This document shows, in pieces, positions 6,351-13,164 of a stretch of DNA of 13,479 nt. Each line of letters opens with the position of its first letter. The first letter of the stretch is position 1. The stretch covers positions 1-13,479 of the forward strand of contig URAA01000027.1 in the NCBI GenBank assembly GCA_900545785.1, in the 5' to 3' direction. The notes under the pieces were generated by a model, which worked only from the letters and a program-made list of their open reading frames with translations, did not search any database and was not told the DNA's origin. Both the position numbers and the translations under genes were made by a program. This stretch comes from an uncultured Dialister sp. (GTDB taxonomy: Bacteria > Bacillota > Negativicutes > Veillonellales > Dialisteraceae).

Positions 6351-8024
6351 TCACTGCTTTTTCTGTAATTTTGCCCAAGTATCCCTGAGCCCGACAATAC
6401 GGTTGCAGACCAAATGACCTTCCTTGCTGTCCTGATCGATAATAAAATATCCTTTTCTCAAAAATTGAAAGCGATCGCCTGTTTTATATTCTTTGATGAT
6501 CGGCTCCGCCTTTCCTTCAAAGATTTGCAGAGAATCTTTATTAATCTTCTCCATGAAGTCTCTTCCGTCTTCCTGATCATCAGGGGAAATCAGATAGTCA
6601 TACAGTCTGGCTGTGATATCTACAGCCGTATCGGCACAAACCCAATGGAGAGTTCCCTTTACTTTTCTGTCCGCTCCGGGAGTTCCGCTGCGGGTATCAA
6701 AGTCTACCGTACAATGAATTTCTTTAATTTGACCGTCCTCTGCCTTTATAACTTCATCGCAGTGAACAATATAAGCCCCTTTCAGCCGCACTTCTTTCCC
6801 CGGTGTCATTCGGAAAAATTTCTTCACCGGATTCTCCATGAAATCTTCTCTTTCGATATAAAGATTTCTTCCGAAAGGTACTTCTCTTGTTCCCATAGAA
6901 TCTTCTTCCGGATTATTTTCAACGGTCATATATTCAATTTTATCTTCCGGATAATTGGTGAGGACGACTTTTACCGGATCGATCACCGCCATAATACGCG
7001 GAACTTTTGCTTTTAAATCTTCACGGATACAATATTCCAAGAAGGAAATATCAACCACATTGTCAGCTTTTGCCACACCGATAAGTTCGCAGAACTTGCG
7101 TAAGGATTCCGGAGTATATCCCCGTCTTCTTATACCGCTGACCGTCGGCATACGAGGATCATCCCATCCGGATACCAAACCCGATTCCACGATCTTCCTC
7201 AATTTTCTTTTGCTCGTAATCATGGTCGTCACATTCAAACGGGCAAATTCAATCTGCCGGGGCTTTTCCTTCCCTTCAAATACCTGTAAAAACCAATTAT
7301 AAAGAGGCCGTCTTTCTTCAAACTCCAAAGTACAGATGGAATGGGTGATTCCCTCGATGGCATCTGACAGAGGATGAGTGAAATCATATAAAGGATAAAT
7401 ACACCAAGTATCTCCCGTTCTGTGATGTTTTGCATGGAGAATTCTGTAAATTACAGGGTCTCGCATGACTATATTAGGTGCTGCCATGTCAATCTTGGCA
7501 CGGAGAACTTTTTCGCCGTCTTTATACTTTCCTTCTTTCATTTCATAAAAAAGTTTCAGATTTTCTTCTACGCTTCTGTCTCTCCATGGACTGTTTTTAC
7601 CGGGATGAGAAAAATCTCCCCGCGTATCATGAATCTCCTCACTTGTCTGGTCATCTACATAGGCAAGGCCCATTTTAATCAATTTACAAGCAAATTCAAA
7701 AAGCTGCGGAAAATAATCTGAGGCATAATGAACGGGTTCTTTCCAATCAAACCCCATCCATTTGATATCTTCCAAAATAGAATTAACATACTCCACTTCT
7801 TCTTTTTCGGGATTTGTATCATCAAATCTTACATTCGTCTGACCGTGATATTTTTCTCCAAGACCGAAATTAAGACAAATACTTTTTACATGCCCGATAT
7901 GCAGGTATCCGTTCGGCTCCGGAGGAAAACGCGTCAATACACGTCCATCGGTATATACATTATTTTCTATATCTTTATTTATTTCCGCTTCAATAAAATT
8001 GGCGGCTGTTCTGGTATCTTCCAT
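6351..8024 (-). CDS. glnS: Glutaminyl-tRNA synthetase
   Basis: GlnRS charges tRNA(Gln) directly with glutamine in the cytoplasm. The 557 residues contain, in order, the class I signature PPEPNGYLHIGH at 34-45, the FDDTNP segment at 67-72 that is diagnostic of GlnRS/GluRS, the Rossmann catalytic core, a KMSKS-equivalent TSKRKL at 270-275, and two C-terminal beta-barrel anticodon-binding domains. The whole resembles E. coli GlnRS rather than GluRS. Many Firmicutes lack GlnRS and use Glu-tRNA(Gln) amidation, so its presence fits Negativicutes. An upstream in-frame ATG at 8084 exists, but it overlaps the candidate -10 box and has no family-like sequence. The ATG at 8022-8024 has AGAGAGG (8031-8037) 6 bases before it. 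The leader is too short for a T-box. The exported protein follows 11 bases downstream. Confidence 0.96.
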   Translation of the reverse strand: MEDTRTAANFIEAEINKDIENNVYTDGRVLTRFPPEPNGYLHIGHVKSICLNFGLGEKYHGQTNVRFDDTNPEKEEVEYVNSILEDIKWMGFDWKEPVHYASDYFPQLFEFACKLIKMGLAYVDDQTSEEIHDTRGDFSHPGKNSPWRDRSVEENLKLFYEMKEGKYKDGEKVLRAKIDMAAPNIVMRDPVIYRILHAKHHRTGDTWCIYPLYDFTHPLSDAIEGITHSICTLEFEERRPLYNWFLQVFEGKEKPRQIEFARLNVTTMITSKRKLRKIVESGLVSGWDDPRMPTVSGIRRRGYTPESLRKFCELIGVAKADNVVDISFLEYCIREDLKAKVPRIMAVIDPVKVVLTNYPEDKIEYMTVENNPEEDSMGTREVPFGRNLYIEREDFMENPVKKFFRMTPGKEVRLKGAYIVHCDEVIKAEDGQIKEIHCTVDFDTRSGTPGADRKVKGTLHWVCADTAVDITARLYDYLISPDDQEDGRDFMEKINKDSLQIFEGKAEPIIKEYKTGDRFQFLRKGYFIIDQDSKEGHLVCNRIVGLRDTWAKLQKKQ

Positions 8025-8082
8025 TCCGCACCTCTCTGTTTTTCGTAATCCAAAACCAGTACTGAATTTATTATATGTCACC

Positions 8083-8111
8083 ATTTTAGCACAATACCGA
8101 TGTTTTATGAA
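8083..8111 (-). promoter_or_regulatory. Candidate promoter of glnS with extended -10
   Basis: On the minus strand TTCATA (8106-8111) and TAAAAT (8083-8088) are 17 bases apart, and TGC precedes the -10, giving an extended TGn motif. The leader would be about 50 to 55 bases. A separate TATAAT lies a little further downstream without a matching -35, so the exact start of transcription is uncertain. Confidence 0.5.
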
Positions 8112-8123
8112 ATGAAAGCATCG
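8098..8123. promoter_or_regulatory. Inverted repeat between divergent promoters, possible shared operator
   Basis: CGATGTTTT (8098-8106) pairs with AAAGCATCG (8115-8123) over 9 positions (one G-T pair), around an 8-base centre. It overlaps the candidate -35 of glnS (8106-8111) and reaches the expected -35 position of the FAH-family gene (8119-8124). A dimeric regulator bound here could act on both promoters. No T run follows on either strand in a terminator position. The regulator, if any, is not in the window. Confidence 0.4.
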
Positions 8124-8138
8124 TAAAAAAGGCTGTTA

Positions 8139-8147
8139 TGCTATAAT
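8139..8147 (+). promoter_or_regulatory. Extended -10 promoter of the FAH-family gene
   Basis: A perfect TATAAT at 8142-8147 is preceded by TG at 8139-8140, forming an extended -10 (TGnTATAAT). The -35 position holds CATCGT, a poor match, which extended -10 promoters tolerate. The leader would be about 25 bases, ending with AAGGAAAGAAGGA before the ATG. Confidence 0.68.
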
Positions 8148-8178
8148 ATTTAAAATTATAAAGGAAAGAAGGATTGTC

Positions 8179-9069
8179 ATGCAAAGACTTATCTCATACC
8201 AACACCGGGGAATCTCTCAATGGGGAGTCCTGACTGCCGACGGATATTCTATTTTGCCGGCAAAAGATATGGAAGAAATCTATTTCATTCCTCTTGCCGA
8301 GACGATAGATGAATTTATTGAATTCGGAGAAGAGGGTCTTCTTAATTTAGCTAAAATCATTGAACTTAATAATATTGATAAAATAATTTCTCCCGTTCCC
8401 GTTTCGGAAGTGGAAATAACTGTTCCTTATTATCCGAAAAGAAACATCTTTTGTGTAGGAAAAAATTATCAAGCTCATGTGAAAGAATTTGAAAAAGACG
8501 ATGATGCAGAAAATCCTTCCCTTCCTATTTTCTTTACAAAGGCCAACACTTCCGTTATCGGTCCCGGCGAGGAAATAGATTCTCATTCGGATCTCACCTC
8601 TGAATTGGATTATGAAGGCGAACTGGCTGTCATCATCGGAAAACGAGGTGCGAATATTGCAGAAGAAGATGCCATGAAATATGTTTACGGTTATACCATA
8701 CTCAATGATGTGACTGCCCGAGATTTACAAAGATCTCATGTTCAGTGGTTCCGCGGCAAAAGCCTTGATACATTTTGTCCGATAGGACCGACCATTCTTA
8801 TAGGCGGATGGCCCCTGCCTTTTACAATTTATACAAAAGTCAATGATGCACTGCGACAGGAAGGATCCACTTCCGATTTAATTTTCTCTGTTCCCCGATT
8901 GATTTCCACGTTATCTTCAGGAATGACTCTTCTTCCCGGGGATATCATAGCCACCGGCACTCCCCGGGGCGTAGGCATGGGATTTAATCCTCCCCGATTC
9001 TTAAAAAAGGGAGATTCTGTAGAAATTACAATCGATCCTATCGGAACTCTGAAAAATATCGTCAAATAA
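8179..9069 (+). CDS. Fumarylacetoacetate hydrolase (FAH) family protein
   Basis: The 296-residue protein belongs to the FAH superfamily. These are divalent-metal enzymes that hydrolyse or decarboxylate 2-oxo acids and acylpyruvates, or isomerise related compounds. An N-terminal region of about 80 residues precedes the catalytic domain. The signature segments are KNYQAHVKE at 95-103, DYEGELAVIIGK at 144-155 with metal ligands Glu146 and Glu148, LNDVTARD at 175-182 with Asp177, and GDIIATGTPRGVG at 254-266. The exact substrate cannot be read from sequence. Fumarylpyruvate, acylpyruvates or oxaloacetate are all plausible, and the fully sequenced neighbours are not a catabolic cluster. This is the only complete rightward gene here. 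It has its own extended -10 promoter and a strong shared terminator, so it is a single-gene transcript. Family certain, activity open. Confidence 0.93.
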   Translation: MQRLISYQHRGISQWGVLTADGYSILPAKDMEEIYFIPLAETIDEFIEFGEEGLLNLAKIIELNNIDKIISPVPVSEVEITVPYYPKRNIFCVGKNYQAHVKEFEKDDDAENPSLPIFFTKANTSVIGPGEEIDSHSDLTSELDYEGELAVIIGKRGANIAEEDAMKYVYGYTILNDVTARDLQRSHVQWFRGKSLDTFCPIGPTILIGGWPLPFTIYTKVNDALRQEGSTSDLIFSVPRLISTLSSGMTLLPGDIIATGTPRGVGMGFNPPRFLKKGDSVEITIDPIGTLKNIVK

Positions 9070-9076
9070 AATACAC

Positions 9077-9112
9077 TAAAAGACTGAACTCAATAATGAA
9101 TTCAGTCTTTTA
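9077..9112. terminator. Bidirectional terminator between the FAH-family gene and leuS
   Basis: A perfect 12-bp stem pairs 9077-9088 (TAAAAGACTGAA) with 9101-9112 (TTCAGTCTTTTA), around a 12-base loop. Its A-rich 5' arm and T-rich 3' arm give a U run at the end of the hairpin in both directions. It lies about 10 bases past the FAH stop and 14 bases past the leuS stop, as expected for two converging genes. Confidence 0.88.
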
Positions 9113-9126
9113 TATTGCATAAAATA

Positions 9127-11598
9127 TTATTTTACGACGATATTAACAACTCTCTTCGGAATCACGATACATTTGATAATTTCTTTTCCTTCTGTATACT
9201 TCTTTACTTCCGGAAGAGACTTAGCCTTTTCAATAATTTCCTCTTTATCCATAGCCGTAGGAACTTGCATAACGCCCCGTACCTTGCCGTTAACCTGAAC
9301 CGCCATTTCTACCGAATCGATAATTAATGCCGTCTGATCGACTTCGGGCCATCCTGCTTTATGTACGCTTGTTTCCGCTTCTCCGATGCCCTGCCAAAGT
9401 TCTTCCGTGATGTGCGGCACAAAAGGAGCCATGAGAATCAATAAGTTTCTTGTTACTTCTTTGCTTAAAGATTCTTCAATCATTTCATGGGTGTCGGCAA
9501 ATTTATACATATCATTTACCAATTCCATGATCGCACTGATGGCAGTGTTAAAAGCAAACTTGCCGTCCAGATCTTCCGTCACCTTTGCGATGGTCTGATG
9601 AAGTTTGCGACGCAATGCAAATTCATCCTCGGAAAGTATCCCTTTATTTTCTTTCGTTAATTCTTCTTTATATTTACCGACAATCGCCCAAACACGTTTC
9701 AAGAAGCGATAAGCGCCTTCTACGCCTTGTGTACTCCATTCCAAATCTTTTTCCGGAGGAGCTGCAAACAGGATAAATAATCTGGCCGTATCAGCGCCGT
9801 ATTTGCTTACAATTTCTTCCGGACTGACTATATTGCCTACGGACTTGCTCATCTTTCCGCCGTCTTTTAACACCATTCCCTGACAAAGAAGATTGGTAAA
9901 CGGTTCCGGATAAGCCACCATTCCTTCGTCTTGCAAAACTTTCATAAAGAAGCGGGAATAAAGGAGATGCAATATGGCGTGTTCAATTCCGCCGATATAT
10001 TGATCCACCGGCATCCAGTAATCGGCCTTCCCTTTGTTAAACGGTTCCTTCTCATTATGCGGATCACAGTAACGAAGGAAATACCATGAAGAATCAATGA
10101 AAGTATCCATTGTATCGGTTTCTCTTATTGCATCACCGCCGCATTGAGGACATTTGCAATGAAGGAATTCTTCGTTCGTTTCAAGAGGAGATGTAAAGCC
10201 CGCCACGAAATTGACATCTTCCGGAAGTACTACGGGCAAATCTTTTTCAGGGACCAATACTTTCCCGCAGTGAGGACAATAAATAATCGGAATCGGACAA
10301 CCCCAATAACGTTGGCGGGAAATCAGCCAGTCGCGCAAGCGATAATTGACCTTCCCTTCTCCGATACCCATTTCTTCCATTTTTTTCGTAATCTGTTCTC
10401 TTGCCTCTGCAGAAGTAAGTCCGTCAAAGTCTCCCGAATTGACAAGATATCCATCCGTATCATAAGCTCCGTCCATATCTTCCAATTTCAGATCATGCTT
10501 TTTGTTTTGGATGACAAGCTTAATCGGAAGATTATATTTCTTCGCAAATTCCCAATCTCGCTGATCTCCTTCCGGAACGGCCATGACAGCTCCCGTACCG
10601 TACTCATAAAGGACATAATTGGCAATCCAGATGGGTATTCTTTCTCCGGTCAGCGGATGGATGGCAAAACTGCCTGTCGGCATTCCCAGTTTGACCGCAT
10701 CTTCCGCCGTACGGACAAGATCATTTTGATTCTTCATTTCATCGATAAAAGCTTGCAGTTTATCTTTTTCCGGATTATTGGCAATGAGTTTTTCTACCAA
10801 AGGATGCTCCGGTGCAAGAACCATGTAAGTCACACCGAATACCGTATCTACACGGGTCGTATAGACGGGAATTGTATCATCCGTACCTTCCACTTTGAAA
10901 GAAAATTGTGTACCCGTGGAGCGGCCGATCCAGTTTCTCTGCATTGTTTTGACTCTTTCCGGCCATCCGGGGAGATGATCCAGATCTGCCAAAAGCCGGT
11001 CTGCATAATCTGTTATTTTTAAAAACCATTGAGACAATTCTTTTTTGACGACTGTATTTTTACAGCGCCAGCATTTCCCGTCTTCAACCTGTTCATTGGC
11101 GAGCACCGTATGGCAATGATCGCACCAATTTACCTTTGCTTCCTTTTTATAAGCCAATCCTCTTTTATAGAAAACCTCAAAAAGTTTCTGGGTATGTTTA
11201 TAGTAATCTTCACGGCAAGTAACTACTTCCCTTCCCCAGTCATAGGAAAGGCCGAGTTCTTTCTGCTGCCGAGTCATATTCTCAATATTGGCATATGTCC
11301 ATTTAGAAGGTGCGATTCCATGTTGGATCGCTGCATTTTCTGCCGGCATTCCGAATGCATCATAACCCATGGGATGAATTACATTAAATCCCTTCATCGT
11401 CTTAAAACGGGCAACCACATCACCAATCGAATAATTTCTTACATGCCCCATATGTAAATTACCCGATGGATAGGGGAACATTTCTAAAACATAATACTTT
11501 TTCTTGTTTTGATCGGAATGTGTTTCAAAAGAATCGGACTCTTCCCAAATTTTTTGCCACTTTTTCTCAATTTGCTGCGGGATATATTTTTCTTGCAT
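9127..11598 (-). CDS. leuS: Leucyl-tRNA synthetase
   Basis: LeuRS attaches leucine to tRNA(Leu) and hydrolyses mischarged products in a separate editing domain. The 823-residue length is normal for the bacterial form. In order: FPYPSGNLHMGH at 41-52 (class I HIGH motif as HMGH), a first zinc site with Cys159, Cys162, Cys176 and Cys179, the CP1 editing domain from about 225, a second Cys-rich site (Cys441, Cys444, Cys483, Cys486), SSWYFLRY at 503-510, KMSKS at 582-586, the helical anticodon domain, and a C-terminal VNGKVRG segment at 769-775. The editing domain keeps the threonine-rich TTR and the Asp in QRD. However, TTRPDT reads TTRVDT (247-252) and the usual His before DQRD is Gly (PEGDQRD, 342-348). 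The ATG at 11596-11598 has AGAGAGGA at good spacing. It has a strong own promoter and a roughly 50-base leader without a T-box. Confidence 0.97.
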   Translation of the reverse strand: MQEKYIPQQIEKKWQKIWEESDSFETHSDQNKKKYYVLEMFPYPSGNLHMGHVRNYSIGDVVARFKTMKGFNVIHPMGYDAFGMPAENAAIQHGIAPSKWTYANIENMTRQQKELGLSYDWGREVVTCREDYYKHTQKLFEVFYKRGLAYKKEAKVNWCDHCHTVLANEQVEDGKCWRCKNTVVKKELSQWFLKITDYADRLLADLDHLPGWPERVKTMQRNWIGRSTGTQFSFKVEGTDDTIPVYTTRVDTVFGVTYMVLAPEHPLVEKLIANNPEKDKLQAFIDEMKNQNDLVRTAEDAVKLGMPTGSFAIHPLTGERIPIWIANYVLYEYGTGAVMAVPEGDQRDWEFAKKYNLPIKLVIQNKKHDLKLEDMDGAYDTDGYLVNSGDFDGLTSAEAREQITKKMEEMGIGEGKVNYRLRDWLISRQRYWGCPIPIIYCPHCGKVLVPEKDLPVVLPEDVNFVAGFTSPLETNEEFLHCKCPQCGGDAIRETDTMDTFIDSSWYFLRYCDPHNEKEPFNKGKADYWMPVDQYIGGIEHAILHLLYSRFFMKVLQDEGMVAYPEPFTNLLCQGMVLKDGGKMSKSVGNIVSPEEIVSKYGADTARLFILFAAPPEKDLEWSTQGVEGAYRFLKRVWAIVGKYKEELTKENKGILSEDEFALRRKLHQTIAKVTEDLDGKFAFNTAISAIMELVNDMYKFADTHEMIEESLSKEVTRNLLILMAPFVPHITEELWQGIGEAETSVHKAGWPEVDQTALIIDSVEMAVQVNGKVRGVMQVPTAMDKEEIIEKAKSLPEVKKYTEGKEIIKCIVIPKRVVNIVVK

Positions 11599-11654
11599 AA
11601 TTTTATCCTCTCTATCTCATAATACGCTTGTATTGTAGAAAATGATTAACCAAT

Positions 11655-11683
11655 ATTATATATTTTTAAGATATCAACGTCAA
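11655..11683 (-). promoter_or_regulatory. Sigma-A promoter of leuS
   Basis: On the minus strand TTGACG (11678-11683, 5 of 6) and a perfect TATAAT (11655-11660) are 17 bases apart, within the 95-base gap after the GH18 gene. The leader is about 50 bases. No terminator was seen between the GH18 gene and this promoter, so some readthrough into leuS is possible. Confidence 0.8.
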
Positions 11684-11693
11684 ACAAAGGCTG

Positions 11694-13097
11694 TTAAGAA
11701 TCTCCTTTTATTTTTCTGATTCTGTTTCTAAATTTTGCTATCAGTTTTTCTTCGAAATCTTTCCCTTCTTCCTTAAAGAAATCTTTTCCCTTTGTCACAC
11801 CTTCCAATCGCCCGTATAAATCTGATTCTTCAAAACCGTAACGCCAAAAGGCAACCCCCTTCAGATCATACTTATTGATTAACTTCATTTTCTCCCCTAA
11901 GGAACGGTATTCTTCAAACCAGACCCTGTGCAGAGTCTTCTGTTCTATCCAATTTGCTGTATATTGTTTTTTCTTTTCATCCCATTTTGCCTTTACCCTG
12001 TGTCTTTTGATAAACATATCCGTATTTTTCAATGTCAGTACTGCCGATTTCGCCATGCCGTCCCGCCCTCTCCATACTCTGGTATACAAAGGCAGTCCCA
12101 GAACAAGTTTTTCTTTTGGAACCATGGTTAGAATTTTTTCCACATTGGCATCCAGCCAGTCATAAGATGATGTAGAGCCGGGATACAAACTTCCTCCCGG
12201 TGTCTGGTCATATCCCATGATAATTTCATAATCTACAAATTCCGATAAAGCTTTTCTGTCATAACAAAGGCTCCAATAAGGGCTCTTTTCATTATAAACG
12301 GTGATGTCGACGGAAATTTTTTTATTTTCCTGATGTAACGAATCCGCTATTTCTCTGACAAAATCACTATAAAGATCTTTGTCGGCATTGTCCATATTTT
12401 CAAAATCAAGATTCCAGCCGTTAAAACCGTAGACAACTGCAAGGGCAGTCATTTTATTGGATATACGGCGAATTTCTTTTTTGTTTCGCATAAGTTTTTT
12501 TGTTTCGTTTACATCAAAATCATTATGTAAAAGCGGTTCTATCGCCATATTGTCCCTTCGAGCTTCTTTCATATAAGAAAGAGGGATTTTACTCTTATCA
12601 ATCTCTTTATAAGAGCCCCAAGCGGGTGATATTATTTTATCCCCTGTTTTCTCTGTGAAATAAGGCTGCCCTTCCCTGTAGCTCAAGTCGGGATCCCACA
12701 TATAAACAACTTTTCTGTCCGGCCTTTCCCTTTGTTCCTTACTCTTCTCAATTACAATTTCTTTTTTCTTCGGATTATAAACATAATCCAATCCTGCCTG
12801 ATAAGCGAAAAAAGAAAAGTCAATATATTTTTTCCCTTCAATATCCGTCAAGGGCAATTCTATGAATTCTTTTTCCTTTTCTTTTCCCACTTCCAGTTCG
12901 GCAAAAATTTTACTGTCTTTTTCTACGATATTCCAACGCTTCCCCTGTGTTAAAATCTGCGGTTCGGAAAAAAGATCTCCCTTGTCTTCATACATAAATG
13001 AAGAACCGTTATCATTTTTTATTTTGATTTTTTCCATTCCGAAGACGGTTTGACTGATAATCATAAGTCCGAACAATACAATTATTATTTTTTTCAT
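11694..13097 (-). CDS. Exported glycoside hydrolase family 18-like protein (YaaH/YdhD-like)
   Basis: The 467-residue protein has an N-terminal signal peptide (MKK, hydrophobic to about residue 19) and no lipobox. Residues about 55-117 resemble a copper-amine-oxidase-N-like stalk module (FIELPLTDIEG, YIDFSFFAYQAGLDYVYN, then a KKEIVIEK strand). Residues about 128-430 form a GH18 TIM barrel: GFNGWNLDFENM at 224-235 with Glu233 as the catalytic acid, EIIMGYDQTPGG at 291-302, KLVLGLPLYTRVW at 330-342, and a terminal barrel strand GVAFWRYGFE at 414-423 with Trp418. The usual DGxDxDxE motif reads NGWNLDFE: both early Asp are Asn but the final Asp and Glu remain. This is near the pattern of bacterial YaaH-like cortex/cell-wall hydrolases, which act on peptidoglycan-type glycans. 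A highly basic and acidic tail follows. The ATG has AAAAGGAT 9 bases upstream. It is divergent from lgt. Confidence 0.88.
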   Translation of the reverse strand: MKKIIIVLFGLMIISQTVFGMEKIKIKNDNGSSFMYEDKGDLFSEPQILTQGKRWNIVEKDSKIFAELEVGKEKEKEFIELPLTDIEGKKYIDFSFFAYQAGLDYVYNPKKKEIVIEKSKEQRERPDRKVVYMWDPDLSYREGQPYFTEKTGDKIISPAWGSYKEIDKSKIPLSYMKEARRDNMAIEPLLHNDFDVNETKKLMRNKKEIRRISNKMTALAVVYGFNGWNLDFENMDNADKDLYSDFVREIADSLHQENKKISVDITVYNEKSPYWSLCYDRKALSEFVDYEIIMGYDQTPGGSLYPGSTSSYDWLDANVEKILTMVPKEKLVLGLPLYTRVWRGRDGMAKSAVLTLKNTDMFIKRHRVKAKWDEKKKQYTANWIEQKTLHRVWFEEYRSLGEKMKLINKYDLKGVAFWRYGFEESDLYGRLEGVTKGKDFFKEEGKDFEEKLIAKFRNRIRKIKGDS

Positions 13098-13119
13098 ATC
13101 ATTTAATCCTTTTAAATAA

Positions 13120-13163
13120 ATATTGTATAATTAGTATAATCATTATAATTCAGCGAGGTAAAT
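13120..13163. promoter_or_regulatory. Divergent promoter region of the GH18-like gene and lgt
   Basis: The 67-base gap is very AT-rich. In the plus direction it holds three TATAAT hexamers at 13126-13131, 13135-13140 and 13144-13149, spaced every 9 bases. The third is too close to the lgt ribosome site to be a likely -10, so the first or second is the better candidate. In the minus direction TTTACC and TATACT are 18 bases apart, and other AT-rich hexamers could also serve the GH18-like gene. No clear TTGACA exists on either strand, so the exact elements are uncertain. Confidence 0.45.
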
Positions 13164-13164
13164 T

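Noticed and set aside
6340..6378. Longer start (ATG at 6376-6378) for the exported protein behind glnS
   Set aside because: It would overlap the last codons of glnS and put charged residues before the signal peptide; the ATG at 6337-6339 has a ribosome site and gives a normal signal peptide.
6414..7016. A 200-codon open frame on the plus strand
   Set aside because: It is antisense to the C-terminal half of glnS, with composition typical of a shadow frame and no start signals.
8025..8084. Longer start (ATG at 8082-8084) for glnS
   Set aside because: The extra 20 residues do not resemble GlnRS, the ATG overlaps the candidate -10 box, and the internal ATG has a good ribosome site.
8179..9069. 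An aromatic-degradation cluster around the FAH-family gene
   Set aside because: The gene is a single transcript between two synthetase genes; no dioxygenase, isomerase or transporter is present.
10144..11022. A 292-codon open frame on the plus strand
   Set aside because: It lies wholly antisense to leuS, has no ribosome site, and its translation is Phe/Ile/Arg-rich and unlike a real protein; it is a shadow of the leuS reading frame.
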